Source: JAGVPT01 sp035505655
GTDB taxonomy: Bacteria; Bacteroidota; Ignavibacteria; UBA10030; UBA8401
Direction: 5' to 3'
DNA length: 64,000 nt
Assembly (NCBI GenBank): GCA_035505655.1
Contig: DATJQP010000058.1
Span: forward strand, 45,407-109,406
Shown here: positions 1 through 8,722 of the stretch, piece after piece
Numbering within the stretch: the stretch's first letter is position 1
Layout: each line of letters starts with the position of its first letter
Made by a program: the position numbers and the translations under genes
Notes under the pieces: model-generated
Told to the model about the DNA's origin: nothing
Database searches by the model: none
The model's input: the letters and a program-made list of their open reading frames with translations, nothing else

Positions 1-903
1 CCATCCGAACGGGAAGCGGAACTCGATATCGTACGCGGCCTTCGCATAGTGGGCAAGCTTCTCGTGTTTGTGCCACTGGAGCTGATCGCGCCGCATTCCC
101 AGGCCGATGAACCAGTCGAGACGCTGGCCGCGCCAGTACTCAAACCACTTGTCTTCCTCGCCCGGCTTCACGAAATACTGCATTTCCATCTGCTCGAACT
201 CACGCGTCCTGAAAAGAAAGTTCTTCGTGTTGATCTCGTTCCGGAACGCTTTGCCGATCTGCGCGATCCCGAACGGAAGCTTCTGACGCGACGAGCTCTG
301 GATATTGACGAAGTTGACGAAGATTCCCTGCGCCGTCTCAGGACGGAGATAAACGACGTTGTTCGTATCCTCGACCGGCCCGACGAAAGTTTTGAACATG
401 AGGTTGAACTGCCGCGCCTCGGTGAAGGACTCTTTGTTCCCGCAGTTGGGGCAGGTGACGAGATCCCGGATTACCTTCGCGTTGAATTCGTCCGAGGTCA
501 TCCGCTTCGCGAACTCCTCGACGATCGTCTGGTCCTGTTGTTGGCCGGCGAAGGATGACGGCTCCAGAGTCCGGAGGATCTCCTTCTTTTTCTTTACCGA
601 GAGCTCTTCAAGGAGCACATCGACCCTGTATCTCGCCTTGCACTGACGACAATCCACCATCGGGTCGGTGAAATTCGCGACGTGCCCCGAGGCTTCCCAC
701 ACCCGCGGATGCATAAGGATGGCGGCATCGACCCCTTCGACATCCGTCCGGAGTGTCATCGACCTCCACCATGCCTGTTTGAGGTTGTTGAGGAGCTCGA
801 CCCCCATCGGGCCGTAATCCCAGCACCCGTTGAGTCCTCCGTAGATCTCACTCGATTGAAAGACGAACCCCCGTCGCTTCGCGAGGGAGACCACCTTGTC
901 CAT
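1..903 (-). CDS. glyQS: Glycyl-tRNA synthetase, N-terminal part (cut by window edge)
   Basis: Homodimeric class II glycyl-tRNA synthetase, which charges tRNA-Gly in the cytosol. About the first 301 codons are visible; the stop lies beyond base 1. The N-terminus has the family signature YGGLNGCWDYGP, followed by two cysteine pairs (CRQC about residue 85, CPNC about residue 150) of the zinc-binding insertion, then RPETAQG (about 186) and the class II motif 2 FRNE (about 220, near bases 232-249). The ATG at 903 overlaps the TGA of the upstream gene (TGATG), so the two are probably translationally coupled at the end of a long minus-strand operon. Identity is certain from these motifs; only the anticodon-binding half is unseen. 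Confidence 0.95.
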   Translation of the reverse strand, partial: MDKVVSLAKRRGFVFQSSEIYGGLNGCWDYGPMGVELLNNLKQAWWRSMTLRTDVEGVDAAILMHPRVWEASGHVANFTDPMVDCRQCKARYRVDVLLEELSVKKKKEILRTLEPSSFAGQQQDQTIVEEFAKRMTSDEFNAKVIRDLVTCPNCGNKESFTEARQFNLMFKTFVGPVEDTNNVVYLRPETAQGIFVNFVNIQSSSRQKLPFGIAQIGKAFRNEINTKNFLFRTREFEQMEMQYFVKPGEEDKWFEYWRGQRLDWFIGLGMRRDQLQWHKHEKLAHYAKAAYDIEFRFPFGW

Positions 904-1403
904 CAGTGCGCCGTCTTGCGTCCCTTTTCCTTTTTGATCTTGCGTCCCGATGATGATGCTCCTTTCTCTTGTCGTTCTCTTGTGATGACAATGCTTTCGA
1001 AGATCCTTTTTTCATACAGGAGATGGATCGACGAAGTCTTTTCTCTGAGATTCTCCGTTGAGACGAGCGCAACGTTGAACCGTCGCAGTGAATCGGTAAG
1101 CGCGGTAAGCGCCTTGAGGACCTCGAAACCGGGCGGGGCTGTCACCCGCACTTCCTCACGAACCGCCTTCACATCGCCGACGGAAACCTTGAGGTGCCGC
1201 ATCTTCTCCGGTGCAATCCCCATCGATCGCAGCGTCGAATCGACGATCGGTGTCACCACGCGAAGCGGCGCCCCCGATTCCACGGCACCCGACGGAGAAG
1301 GCGTGCCCGGCGCGATGGGGCGCTCCCGCACAAACGTAAGGACCACCGCCAGCGCTGTGAGGCCGACAAGAAGGAGGATGCCCCGGTCAAGCGATTTTGC
1401 CAT
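903..1403 (-). CDS. Hypothetical membrane-anchored protein
   Basis: Unrecognised 166-residue protein. Residues about 8-24 (GILLLVGLTALAVVLTF) form one hydrophobic segment, so it is an inner-membrane protein with a long non-cytoplasmic domain or has an uncleaved signal anchor. A proline/serine-rich stretch follows, then a mixed alpha/beta region and a basic tail. A strong Shine-Dalgarno (AGGAGGGA) lies just before the ATG. It sits 12 bases after the nucleotidyltransferase gene and overlaps glyQS by the TGATG junction, so it is co-transcribed with both. No conserved catalytic motif is visible and no function is proposed. Confidence 0.7.
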   Translation of the reverse strand: MAKSLDRGILLLVGLTALAVVLTFVRERPIAPGTPSPSGAVESGAPLRVVTPIVDSTLRSMGIAPEKMRHLKVSVGDVKAVREEVRVTAPPGFEVLKALTALTDSLRRFNVALVSTENLREKTSSIHLLYEKRIFESIVITRERQEKGASSSGRKIKKEKGRKTAH

Positions 1404-1415
1404 AGAGAGTCCCTC

Positions 1416-2480
1416 CTATGCCACTTCAACCCTGCTCTGGTCTCCGATCATAAAACGGTGAACGCGCGGCCTCCCCGATGCCTCAACCACCTCGACGTCA
1501 TTGCCAAGGATGCTCCCCTCGATCCTGATGCCGACGTTGTTGATCTTGCAGTCCCGAAGGATAATGGAGTATTCCATTTCGCTTTTCCGGATCACGGTAT
1601 TATTTCCCACCGCGGTAAAAGGTCCGATGTAACTCTCCTCGATGACGCAGTTCCTGCCGATGATCACCGGGCCGCGGATGACGCTGTCGATGATCTTCGC
1701 CCCTTCCTCGATGACGACCTTCCCGACGATTGAAGTGGTCTTATCAACCTGTCCCCGGATCGAAGGAGTGATGTTATCGAGGATCAGTCTGTTCGCCTCA
1801 AGGAGGTCGAGCGGCTTTCCGGTATCCTTCCACCATCCCGTGATCTCGCTGAAGCCGACGGAGAAACCTTTGTCAATGAGGTACTGGTGCGCATCCGAGA
1901 TCTCGAGTTCTCCCCGTTTGCTCGGCCGGATCGCCTTGCACGCTTCGAAGATGTGCCGGTCGTAAATATAGATTCCGGCGACCGCGAAGCTGCTTTTCGG
2001 CTTCCTCGGCTTCTCGACGATCCCGACAATCCGCTTATTCCGGATTTCGGGAACGCCGAACCTTTCCGGATCCTTCACCTTCGCGAGCGTGAGCCAGCAG
2101 TTGCATTTGGCCTTTTCGAACTCCTCTATGTATCGCTTGATCCCGCCGACGACCATGTTGTCGCCGAGATAAAAAACGAAATTGTCCCTGTTCACGAATT
2201 TCTCGGCCAGCATCACGACCTGGGCCAGTCCCCCCGGTTCGTTCTGGGGAATGTAGGTGATCGAAACCCCCCACTTCTTTCCATCGCCGACATAGTCCGG
2301 GACCTCCCGGCTATCTGCATTGTGAACGATCCCTATCTCCGAGATCCCGGCGTCAACGGCCGCCTCGATCGCATAATAGAGGATCGGCTTATTCGCGATG
2401 GGAATGAGGTGCTTGTTCTGGGTATGCGTGATGGGCCGGAGTCTTGTTCCCCGACCTCCCGATGCAATGAGCGCTTTCAT
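1416..2480 (-). CDS. rmlA: Sugar nucleotidyltransferase, long-form glucose-1-phosphate thymidylyltransferase
   Basis: Nucleotidyltransferase of 354 residues that should join a sugar-1-phosphate and a nucleoside triphosphate, most likely dTTP and glucose-1-phosphate for dTDP-sugar synthesis. The N-terminus has the signature GGRGTRLRPIT followed by the KHLIPIANKP substrate loop; YLGDN carries the metal-binding aspartate. The last ~110 residues (VIEEGAKI, VIIGRNCVI) are left-handed beta-helix hexapeptides, as in the long RmlA form. An in-frame upstream extension to 2531 exists, but the conserved sequence begins at the ATG at 2480. Exact nucleotide and sugar specificity cannot be read from the sequence. 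It lies in the operon with a PHP phosphatase. Confidence 0.85.
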   Translation of the reverse strand: MKALIASGGRGTRLRPITHTQNKHLIPIANKPILYYAIEAAVDAGISEIGIVHNADSREVPDYVGDGKKWGVSITYIPQNEPGGLAQVVMLAEKFVNRDNFVFYLGDNMVVGGIKRYIEEFEKAKCNCWLTLAKVKDPERFGVPEIRNKRIVGIVEKPRKPKSSFAVAGIYIYDRHIFEACKAIRPSKRGELEISDAHQYLIDKGFSVGFSEITGWWKDTGKPLDLLEANRLILDNITPSIRGQVDKTTSIVGKVVIEEGAKIIDSVIRGPVIIGRNCVIEESYIGPFTAVGNNTVIRKSEMEYSIILRDCKINNVGIRIEGSILGNDVEVVEASGRPRVHRFMIGDQSRVEVA

Positions 2481-2531
2481 TGGCTGCGTCCGTGATAGAA
2501 AATTGCTTCTGCGGCATTCTGCCGCACGCAT

Positions 2532-3335
2532 CTACGATGTTATTTTCGCTTCAGACCTCTGGCGCCTTGTAAAGACCGAAATCCTTCCCCGGCCATATTT
2601 TTCCACCAGGGCGCGGGCGACATCGAAATCCTTCGCCACGTCTCCCGGAGAGTGGGCATCCGAACCGAGCGTAATCGGGATGTCGTACTCGGCAACGATC
2701 CGGAGGATTTGTTCGCTCGGGTAGACTTCTTTCACCGGTTTCCTGAGCCCCGAAGTGTTGATCTCAACCGCCATGTCCGCCGACTTCACCACCTTGAAGA
2801 CCTCGCGAAGAACCTCCTCCATGTTCTTCGTGGGACGGTGGCCGAATTTCTTCACCAGATCGCAATGGCCGAGGATATCAAAGAGGTTCGAGGCCGCCGA
2901 TCGTTTGAGATGGTCGTAATACTGATCATAGACCTCGTCGATGTTCCGCTCTTCGTATGTATGGACAAAGATGGGGTTGTCGAAACCCCATTCGCCCAGG
3001 AAATGGACCGAACCGATGATGTAATCAAACTCGTTCCGGGCGTTGAATTCTCTCACCCACTCCTCGGTACCGGGGTAGAAGTCTCCCTCAATGGCGAACT
3101 TCACCGCGATCGAATTTCTGTACTTCTCCCGAAGCGCAAGGACTTCGGGCCTGTAATTCGCCTCGAACTCATTGAGGGTCATCCTGTGCCGGATGTCGAA
3201 CTCATTCGGCATCGGAGAATGGTCCGAGCAGCCGATCTCGCTCAGCCCAGCCTGAACCCCCGCTGCAATGTATGCCTCAAGGTCCCCCTCCGCGTGCTTG
3301 CAGAGCTTCGTATGGGTATGGTAGTCGACAAGCAC
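2532..3335 (-). CDS. Histidinol-phosphatase of the PHP superfamily (HisJ family)
   Basis: PHP-domain metal-dependent phosphatase of 267 residues, the HisJ/HisK type that removes phosphate from histidinol phosphate in histidine synthesis. Motif 1 DYHTHTKLCKHA (residues about 4-15), GCSDHSP (about 34-40), the glutamate in FAIEGDF, GSVHF, GHCDLV and the final GSDAHSPGD supply the trinuclear metal ligands and are all intact. The start ATG overlaps the stop of the preceding gene by one base. No other histidine-biosynthesis gene is in the window, so a role on another phosphoester is possible. Confidence 0.85.
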   Translation of the reverse strand: MLVDYHTHTKLCKHAEGDLEAYIAAGVQAGLSEIGCSDHSPMPNEFDIRHRMTLNEFEANYRPEVLALREKYRNSIAVKFAIEGDFYPGTEEWVREFNARNEFDYIIGSVHFLGEWGFDNPIFVHTYEERNIDEVYDQYYDHLKRSAASNLFDILGHCDLVKKFGHRPTKNMEEVLREVFKVVKSADMAVEINTSGLRKPVKEVYPSEQILRIVAEYDIPITLGSDAHSPGDVAKDFDVARALVEKYGRGRISVFTRRQRSEAKITS

Positions 3336-4189
3336 TAGCGCCCTCTCTTCTTCGCGAGTTGTGAGGTCTCTCCTGCCAATACGGCGTAGAGGCGATCGAT
3401 CCCCGAGAGCCCGGCGGATCTCAAAGCCCGTCGATGCCGCCTGATTGTTCGGAGATCTCCGCGTGCAATGGGGCCCGTCAACGCTCGCGCGGCCGGGTGC
3501 ACCCTCACGTTCATCAATGTTTGGAGAAGGATCGGCTCGAAGATCGATACCAATCTTTTTCTCCGGAGACCGATCCTCTTCCCCAGCTCTTCTACCACGG
3601 AGAGAAGGGTCACGACGTAGTTGGAACTGAACACCGCGGCGACGTGATAAAGGCTCTTCTGCCCGGGGGCGAGAGTAAAGCTCCGCGCCCCGAGTCCGCG
3701 TGCGATGCGCTCTCCGGTCGCCACGGCGTGCGCATCCCCTTCAAGACCGACCCAGATTCCTTCGAGTGAACCGATGCCCCGTCCGATCCCTGCGAAAGTC
3801 TGGAGAGGATGAAAAGATCCTGTCGAAGCCCCCTTCCTTCTTAGCGGCTTTAGAACCCCGGCGGTCAACGCTCCTGAACAGTGGAATACGACGCTCCCTG
3901 AAAGGTCAAGATCCAACGACGAGAATGAACTTGCCAACCGGGCGATCTCATCATCGGGGACGGCGAGAAAAATGATGCTCCCCTTCGGAACCCGCCGGAG
4001 CATCGTTCGAAGTCCATACTTGGCACCGACCTGCAATGCAAGTTTTCGGGCCGGGCCGATTCTCCTGCTGATAATGAGGGAAAGCGGGAAATGCCGTTGA
4101 TGAAGGGCGACTGCAAGTGCGGTCCCGACGGCACCGGCTCCGACAATGACGATGGGTGATGTCTTAGACCGGTTCAATGCGTCTTCCAC
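3335..4189 (-). CDS. Rossmann-fold / DUF2520 domain protein
   Basis: Protein of 284 residues with an N-terminal NAD(P)-binding fold: VIVGAGAVGTALAVAL at residues about 14-29 is the GxGxxG nucleotide loop. FLAVPDDEI and FHCSGAL follow, then a helical C-terminal domain that begins near GSFHPLQTFAG. This two-domain order is that of the DUF2520 family, related to ketopantoate and pyrroline-carboxylate reductases. The substrate is unknown. It overlaps the MEMO-family gene upstream by 16 bases and the PHP phosphatase downstream by one base, so it is in the same transcript. Confidence 0.85.
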   Translation of the reverse strand: MEDALNRSKTSPIVIVGAGAVGTALAVALHQRHFPLSLIISRRIGPARKLALQVGAKYGLRTMLRRVPKGSIIFLAVPDDEIARLASSFSSLDLDLSGSVVFHCSGALTAGVLKPLRRKGASTGSFHPLQTFAGIGRGIGSLEGIWVGLEGDAHAVATGERIARGLGARSFTLAPGQKSLYHVAAVFSSNYVVTLLSVVEELGKRIGLRRKRLVSIFEPILLQTLMNVRVHPAARALTGPIARGDLRTIRRHRRALRSAGLSGIDRLYAVLAGETSQLAKKRGR

Positions 4190-5010
4190 ATCGCTGCCGA
4201 TACATATCCAACCACCCGGTCATAATCGCGCGACGTCGCACCTGAGTTGCACGTATGGAGGACGGTGCAGTCATCGGCACCGAGCGCCTTCGCCGCAAAG
4301 AGAACCGAAACCACCGGGCCTCCGCCGCAAGCCTCGGTCTTTTCCTCACCGATGTCGTTCATGAGTTTCCTGTAGTCCATCGAGCGGATCGATTCGACGG
4401 CAACGGCATCGAGCCGTGCGGCGGTCTCCGAGTCGTAGTAATGGGAGAGATCGGAACTCGCGACAAGGAGAACCTCGTCCCTCTCCGCGGCGGCGGCAAG
4501 TGCCGCCCCCAGCGATTCACAATATTCTTTTGTCTGGTTGCCGATGACGATAGGGACAATCCTAAGGTCCTTGACCGTCCGTTGAAGAAACGGAATCTGT
4601 ACCTCGATCGAGTGTTCTGTCCTGTGACCATCAAGGGAATTCCGAAGGGATGGCATTTTTTCCACCAGGAGTCCGCGAACTCTGTCATCGACTTCCACGA
4701 CCCCGAGCGGCGTCGTAAATGCCCTGCCGGGAAAAATGGAGATACCGTCGAAGTACTCGCGATGACTGGGCCCGATGACGACTGCCGTGACCTTTACCTT
4801 CCCTTTCAGAAGCCTGTAGGCGTGGGCGGCGGTGAGCCCGGAGTAGGCATACCCGGCGTGGGGAACGATAACTCCCAGCAGCTTTCCTTTGGCAGGAAAA
4901 GGCCCGGGCGCCGCGAGGAGATCATCAACCGCCCGTCTGAGCTCGCTTGCCTGCTCAGGGTAAAACATGCCGGCAACGGCTGCAGGACGGGTATATGAAT
5001 CCTCGTTCAT
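4174..5010 (-). CDS. amrB: AmmeMemoRadiSam system protein B (MEMO1 family)
   Basis: MEMO1-family protein of 278 residues. The fold is related to class III extradiol dioxygenases, and the metal-site residues expected from MEMO1 are present: VPHAGYAYSG (first His), IGPSHREYFDG (second His) and HTCNSGATSRDYDRV (Cys). AVAGMFYP at the N-terminus is the family signature. Its ATG overlaps the stop of the AMMECR1-domain gene (ATGA, 5007-5010). In many bacteria and archaea these two are neighbours of a radical-SAM gene; none is in this window. The biochemical role is unsettled, with metal-dependent redox chemistry proposed. Confidence 0.9.
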   Translation of the reverse strand: MNEDSYTRPAAVAGMFYPEQASELRRAVDDLLAAPGPFPAKGKLLGVIVPHAGYAYSGLTAAHAYRLLKGKVKVTAVVIGPSHREYFDGISIFPGRAFTTPLGVVEVDDRVRGLLVEKMPSLRNSLDGHRTEHSIEVQIPFLQRTVKDLRIVPIVIGNQTKEYCESLGAALAAAAERDEVLLVASSDLSHYYDSETAARLDAVAVESIRSMDYRKLMNDIGEEKTEACGGGPVVSVLFAAKALGADDCTVLHTCNSGATSRDYDRVVGYVSAAMWKTH

Positions 5011-5573
5011 GGGACTGGCTGTTCGATGATATCCGCCGAAAAAATGAAGATCCGGGTCTCAGCGTGTTTCCATTGATCCCTGGGGAGGCCGGCCTTGGCG
5101 CAGGTCTCCTCGAGGAAGTTCGTCCGATTCCAGTGGTGCTCAACCGCCACCTGCGGGAGCAGAAGTCCCCGATGCATCCCCGCAATGATGAAAAGCCCAT
5201 GCGTGCCGACCTGAATTTCCTCGATCGAGGAGACCTCCTTCAACGGCGAAAGGACCGAGACCTCGACTCTGATGTCGTCGAGTTCATCCTCCGACACGGG
5301 GGGAAAACGGGGATCCTCGAGCGCCGAGCGCTGCGCCATCAGCGCAACAGTTTCAAAGAGAGGTTCGTCTGAAGTGATCAATCCAAGGCAGCCGCGAAGC
5401 TCATCGTGCTTTGTCAGCGTGACAAAAGCCCCCCGGTGTTCCGCAAGGGGGCTGTCTTCACCGAAAGCCGGCCATCCTGCCTCGGAAGGGGCAGCGCTCC
5501 CGCCGGCGACTGCGCGCCTGACGGACGCGCGGGCGATATCGATGAGTTCCTTCTCTTCTGCGGGGTTGAGCAT
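5007..5573 (-). CDS. amrA: AmmeMemoRadiSam system protein A (AMMECR1 domain)
   Basis: AMMECR1-domain protein of 188 residues, first gene of the 1-5573 operon. The invariant family motif LRGCLG appears in HDELRGCLGLI. FPPVSEDELDDIRVEVSVLSPL and GTHGLFI are also typical of the family. The stop overlaps the start of the MEMO-family gene, so both are translated together. A sigma-70-type promoter lies 27-55 bases upstream of the ATG; the best Shine-Dalgarno-like string (GGAGG) is about 20 bases away, so start selection is slightly uncertain. Molecular function of the family is unknown. Confidence 0.9.
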   Translation of the reverse strand: MLNPAEEKELIDIARASVRRAVAGGSAAPSEAGWPAFGEDSPLAEHRGAFVTLTKHDELRGCLGLITSDEPLFETVALMAQRSALEDPRFPPVSEDELDDIRVEVSVLSPLKEVSSIEEIQVGTHGLFIIAGMHRGLLLPQVAVEHHWNRTNFLEETCAKAGLPRDQWKHAETRIFIFSADIIEQPVP

Positions 5574-5599
5574 CGGACGACCGATAGAAAATCCTCCAC

Positions 5600-5628
5600 A
5601 AAGTAGTCAAAATGGGGGTCATTTACAA
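5600..5628 (-). promoter_or_regulatory. Promoter for the amrA-glyQS operon
   Basis: Read on the minus strand: -35 TTGTAA (5628-5623), 17-base spacer, -10 TACTTT (5605-5600). It would start transcription about 20 bases before the amrA ATG at 5573. Prediction from box match and position only. Confidence 0.55.
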
Positions 5629-5659
5629 GGAACGAGGCAGGAAAGAGCGAAGGAGCACT

Positions 5660-5783
5660 AAAAATGAAAGATCAAACAGCAAAGATCAAAAATACAGATG
5701 AAAGATTAGAGATTGCCCGGGTCGATGCCCCCTTTGAGTTTTGCTCTGCATTTTTGCTCTTTCATTTTTCCCCTTTGATCTTC
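5660..5783. repeat. Imperfect inverted-repeat intergenic element
   Basis: A-rich sequence on the left (AAAAATGAAAGA, 5660-5671, then AAAGATCAAAAA at 5681-5692) is mirrored on the right by T-rich sequence whose complement reads AAAAATGAAAGA (5758-5769) and AAGATCAAA (5774-5782). The 12-base arms are perfect; the inner part is only partly matched around a GC-rich centre (GCCCGGG). The element lies between the promoter of one operon and the terminator of another. It resembles short dispersed palindromic repeats (REP- or MITE-like), but only one copy was noticed here. Confidence 0.5.
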
Positions 5784-5809
5784 TCCTTATCACGATGGCA
5801 GCGGCATCC

Positions 5810-5845
5810 AAAAAAATGCCCCGGAGCGCGGCTGCGTCCGGGGCA
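5810..5845 (-). terminator. Rho-independent terminator of the exbB-tonB operon
   Basis: Perfect 9-bp stem TGCCCCGGA (5817-5825) / TCCGGGGCA (5837-5845) with an 11-base loop, followed on the minus strand by seven T (complement of 5810-5816). It stands 26 bases after the stop of the last lipoprotein gene. Confidence 0.9.
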
Positions 5846-5870
5846 CGGAAATCCGAAAATCAGAGCCCTG

Positions 5871-6911
5871 CTACTTGATCTTGAAACTCTCCACGACCTT
5901 GTCGAAGGCAGGCACGTAGTCTGCTGACATCGGCTGGAACCAGGTGATCACGAGCCGGTAGACTTTGTCGTCCTTCACCACGAAGTAGGCTTTTCCGCCG
6001 ACCTTCGGTTCGGGCGCGTATGAGAGGAACTTCGCCGCGAGCCCGTCGATCTTCGTGTCGCCGGTCGATTTGGGCTTGAAGATGTCCTTGTTTTGCTTGA
6101 AGACCTTCTCGACGTCCAGTTTCTTTGCGGGAAGGATGTCGATCTGCACGGCGCAGTCCTGCCGGAGTTTGTGATGGATGTTCATCGAGAACATCGTTTC
6201 ACCCTTTTTCGGCGGGAAGGAGTATTCGAAATTGTCGGGGTACTGGATCTGGAAGAAATCCCCGGAGTACTTTGACAGCTCTGTCGACGGCTTATCCTCA
6301 TCGACTTTGTTCACGGCGACTTTCGGCTTCGGCAGCTTGATCGATGCGAGGATGGTGTCGAAGACGGCACCGTAGAGCTGGTAGTCGTCATTGAAGCCGG
6401 AGAAGTTCACGTAATAGAAGACGCTGTCACGCACGACGATCGTCCGCCTTCCGTAGATTGTGACCCCTTTTGCGATGTTCGAAGTATACGAGATGAGATG
6501 GCCGTTCTCCTTGCCGAGCGTTCCCGGCTGGTCCGAATCGATGGTGCCGATGCCGGAGAGTTTGTCCTTGGTCTGGGCGTCGTAGGCATCGAGCGTCGAG
6601 ACCCCGCTCGCCGCGAAGTTTTCAAACCCGAAAAGAACTTCGACCCCGTTCTTCCCGCCGCTCGAGGGATCGAAGAAGTAGGTGGCGGCCTCCTGCGAGG
6701 AATAGATCTTGATCCGGTTCGCCTCCGCATTCACGAGCCAGCCTTTTGGATACTGCAGCTCGAATCCGTAGAACGGGTCCTGGTACGATTCCCAATCGGC
6801 GATCACGGGCGGCTTCGGTTTGCTGCAGGAGCTGAGTGCTGTTGCGAGAATCATGGCCGCAGCGCCCAGGAGAATTGCCGGGGAAAACAACCGCTGGGGA
6901 AGATGCTTCAT
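5871..6911 (-). CDS. Hypothetical lipoprotein with duplicated PsbP-like domain
   Basis: Secreted lipoprotein of 346 residues: a hydrophobic signal ends in the lipobox LSSC with lipidated Cys29. The mature part contains two similar segments, each opening with an aromatic-rich strand (DPFYGFELQYPKGW about residue 44, and SGDFFQIQYPDNFEYSF about residue 215). This pattern resembles PsbP/DUF1795-type domains, but that is inference from shape. It is the last gene of the ExbB-ExbD-TonB operon, 62 bases after the TPR gene and just before a strong terminator. An AAAGGTGA Shine-Dalgarno precedes the ATG. Likely an outer- or inner-membrane periplasmic partner of the TonB system; exact role unknown. Confidence 0.75.
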   Translation of the reverse strand: MKHLPQRLFSPAILLGAAAMILATALSSCSKPKPPVIADWESYQDPFYGFELQYPKGWLVNAEANRIKIYSSQEAATYFFDPSSGGKNGVEVLFGFENFAASGVSTLDAYDAQTKDKLSGIGTIDSDQPGTLGKENGHLISYTSNIAKGVTIYGRRTIVVRDSVFYYVNFSGFNDDYQLYGAVFDTILASIKLPKPKVAVNKVDEDKPSTELSKYSGDFFQIQYPDNFEYSFPPKKGETMFSMNIHHKLRQDCAVQIDILPAKKLDVEKVFKQNKDIFKPKSTGDTKIDGLAAKFLSYAPEPKVGGKAYFVVKDDKVYRLVITWFQPMSADYVPAFDKVVESFKIK

Positions 6912-6973
6912 ACGTCACCTTTGCTCTAGTTGGTTGTGGTTGAGGATTGCAGTTCGTCGAGCGCCCGACCGCA

Positions 6974-8707
6974 TCAATTCCCTTTGAGCTGGCCGAGCTC
7001 TTTCTTCGCAACTTTGTTCTGCGGGTCGATTTTCAGGACCGTCTCGTACTCCTCGATCGCCTTCTGTCGGATCGCATCCGCCTCGTCGACGGTGATCTTC
7101 TGGTTGCCGAGGGAGAGGGCGTACGACTGGGCGAGCCACAGGTGCGCTTCGGCATCCCGCTTATCCTTCGACTCGTGCGTGATGGCTTTCTTCAGGTAGT
7201 CGATCGCCGTCGGGTATCGTTTTCCGAGGAGTTCGATGAGGCCGATGAATTTGTTCGCTTCAAGGAGCTGCGGCGCATATTTTTCCTCTTTCGTCAGCTT
7301 CTCCGTGGGGTCGAGCTTCACGGTGTCGATGATGGCGATGACAAGCTGGTATTCTTTCTCCGCCCGGTCCAGGGAGTCGAGACGGTAGTAGCAGCTTGCG
7401 AGGTAGAGGTAGGCCTGGTAGAATTCGGGCCGCAGTTCGATGACCTGTTGCATCAGCGTTTTCGCGGTGTCAAACTTTCCGACGACCATGTAGCAGACTC
7501 CGCCGTTGACGAGGGCGCCGACGTTTTTCGGGTCGACAACGAGTTTCCTGGAATACTGGACCGCTGCCTTGTCGTACATTTTCTTCTGCATGTACGCCCC
7601 GGCAAGGTCGGTGGCAATCTCCGTGGAGGCGGTGTCGAGCGCGAGGACCTTCTCGAAGCACAGAATGGCGTTGTCGACATCCTTCGCCCTCATATAGGCC
7701 CGGCCGAGCTGGATATAGTTCTCGGCACCGAGCGAGTCCTTCGGCAGGGCTTTATAGTTATCGATCGATTTCTGATACTCTCCCGTTTCGTAGAGGGAAT
7801 AGGCATACATCTTCTTCAGCTCGAAGTGGGTAGGATTGAGCTTCATCGCCTGTTCGATCACCGGGACGGCATCCTTGTAGAACTTCCCTTCGTAGAGCGC
7901 TTTTGCGTACTCGTCGTAGGCCGCAGGGTTGTCCTTCTTCAGCGCGGCGTAGCGGACGAAGAACCGTGCCGATTCCCTCCATTGCTTCGCCCGGTAGAAA
8001 AGGTCCGCAACGTCGAAGAGATAGAGATCGTTCGTCGGATCGAGATTCACCGCCTGCTCGAACTGAAGAGCGCAATCGTTGTACTGACGTCCTTTGTAGA
8101 ATGCCTTCGCCAGCCTGTAGTGATTCTGGGCGGACTTGGGGTCGAGGTCGACCGCTTTCTGGAAATTCGATATCGCGAGGATGTTGATGTTTTGCCTCCC
8201 GTATGCCTCACCGAGTCCCACGTAGACCTCCGGAAGATTCTCGTTGACCTCCTTCGCCTTCGAAAAGTAGACGATCGCTTTGTCCAGCGAGTCGAGGTCA
8301 AGGAAAACGTTCCCGTAGGCGATGGAGACGGCCGTGTTCCGTTTGTCCAGCTTCATGACGGTCGCGTAGGTCTTCATGGCCTTGTCTGACTGGCCGGTCC
8401 GGAGATAGAGCGTTCCGAGCGAAAGGAGTGCCGTCGTATCCTCGTCGTTGAGGTCGACCGCCCGCTGAAAGTAGAAGAGGGCCGAATCATTCGCGCCTTT
8501 GAGACGGTATGCCTCTCCCAGATACCGGTTGATTTCGGAGTTCCGGGGCGCGATTTTCAGGGCGGAGAGAAGGTGATCGATGGCGGCGCCGTACTGTTTC
8601 TGGCTAAGAGCCTCCTTGCCGAGTTTCGCCTCATCCTGAGCGCGAAGTCCGGTGGTGAGGACGACGAGGAGGGCGACTGTCAGCAACGAGCGGCAGGAAC
8701 GATGCAT
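6974..8707 (-). CDS. Periplasmic tetratricopeptide-repeat protein
   Basis: Protein of 577 residues with a cleavable signal peptide (SLLTVALLVVLTTGLRAQ, residues about 6-23) followed almost entirely by TPR units. Typical consensus strings are clear: AIDHLLSALKIAPRNSEIN, YFQRAVDLNDEDTTALLSLG, AVNLDPTNDLYLF, AVQYSRKLVVDPKNVGALV and IEEYETVLKIDPQNKVAK. Roughly a dozen repeats form a protein-binding solenoid in the periplasm. It lies 15 bases after the PstS-like gene in the ExbB-ExbD-TonB operon, an arrangement common in Bacteroidota, so it probably scaffolds components of that energised system. Confidence 0.85.
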   Translation of the reverse strand: MHRSCRSLLTVALLVVLTTGLRAQDEAKLGKEALSQKQYGAAIDHLLSALKIAPRNSEINRYLGEAYRLKGANDSALFYFQRAVDLNDEDTTALLSLGTLYLRTGQSDKAMKTYATVMKLDKRNTAVSIAYGNVFLDLDSLDKAIVYFSKAKEVNENLPEVYVGLGEAYGRQNINILAISNFQKAVDLDPKSAQNHYRLAKAFYKGRQYNDCALQFEQAVNLDPTNDLYLFDVADLFYRAKQWRESARFFVRYAALKKDNPAAYDEYAKALYEGKFYKDAVPVIEQAMKLNPTHFELKKMYAYSLYETGEYQKSIDNYKALPKDSLGAENYIQLGRAYMRAKDVDNAILCFEKVLALDTASTEIATDLAGAYMQKKMYDKAAVQYSRKLVVDPKNVGALVNGGVCYMVVGKFDTAKTLMQQVIELRPEFYQAYLYLASCYYRLDSLDRAEKEYQLVIAIIDTVKLDPTEKLTKEEKYAPQLLEANKFIGLIELLGKRYPTAIDYLKKAITHESKDKRDAEAHLWLAQSYALSLGNQKITVDEADAIRQKAIEEYETVLKIDPQNKVAKKELGQLKGN

Positions 8708-8722
8708 GGAAGGGTACCTCGA

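Noticed and set aside
6947..8389. Long open frame on the plus strand (480 codons)
   Set aside because: Lies wholly antisense to the TPR gene, has no ribosome-binding site or recognisable domain, and reflects the high GC content.
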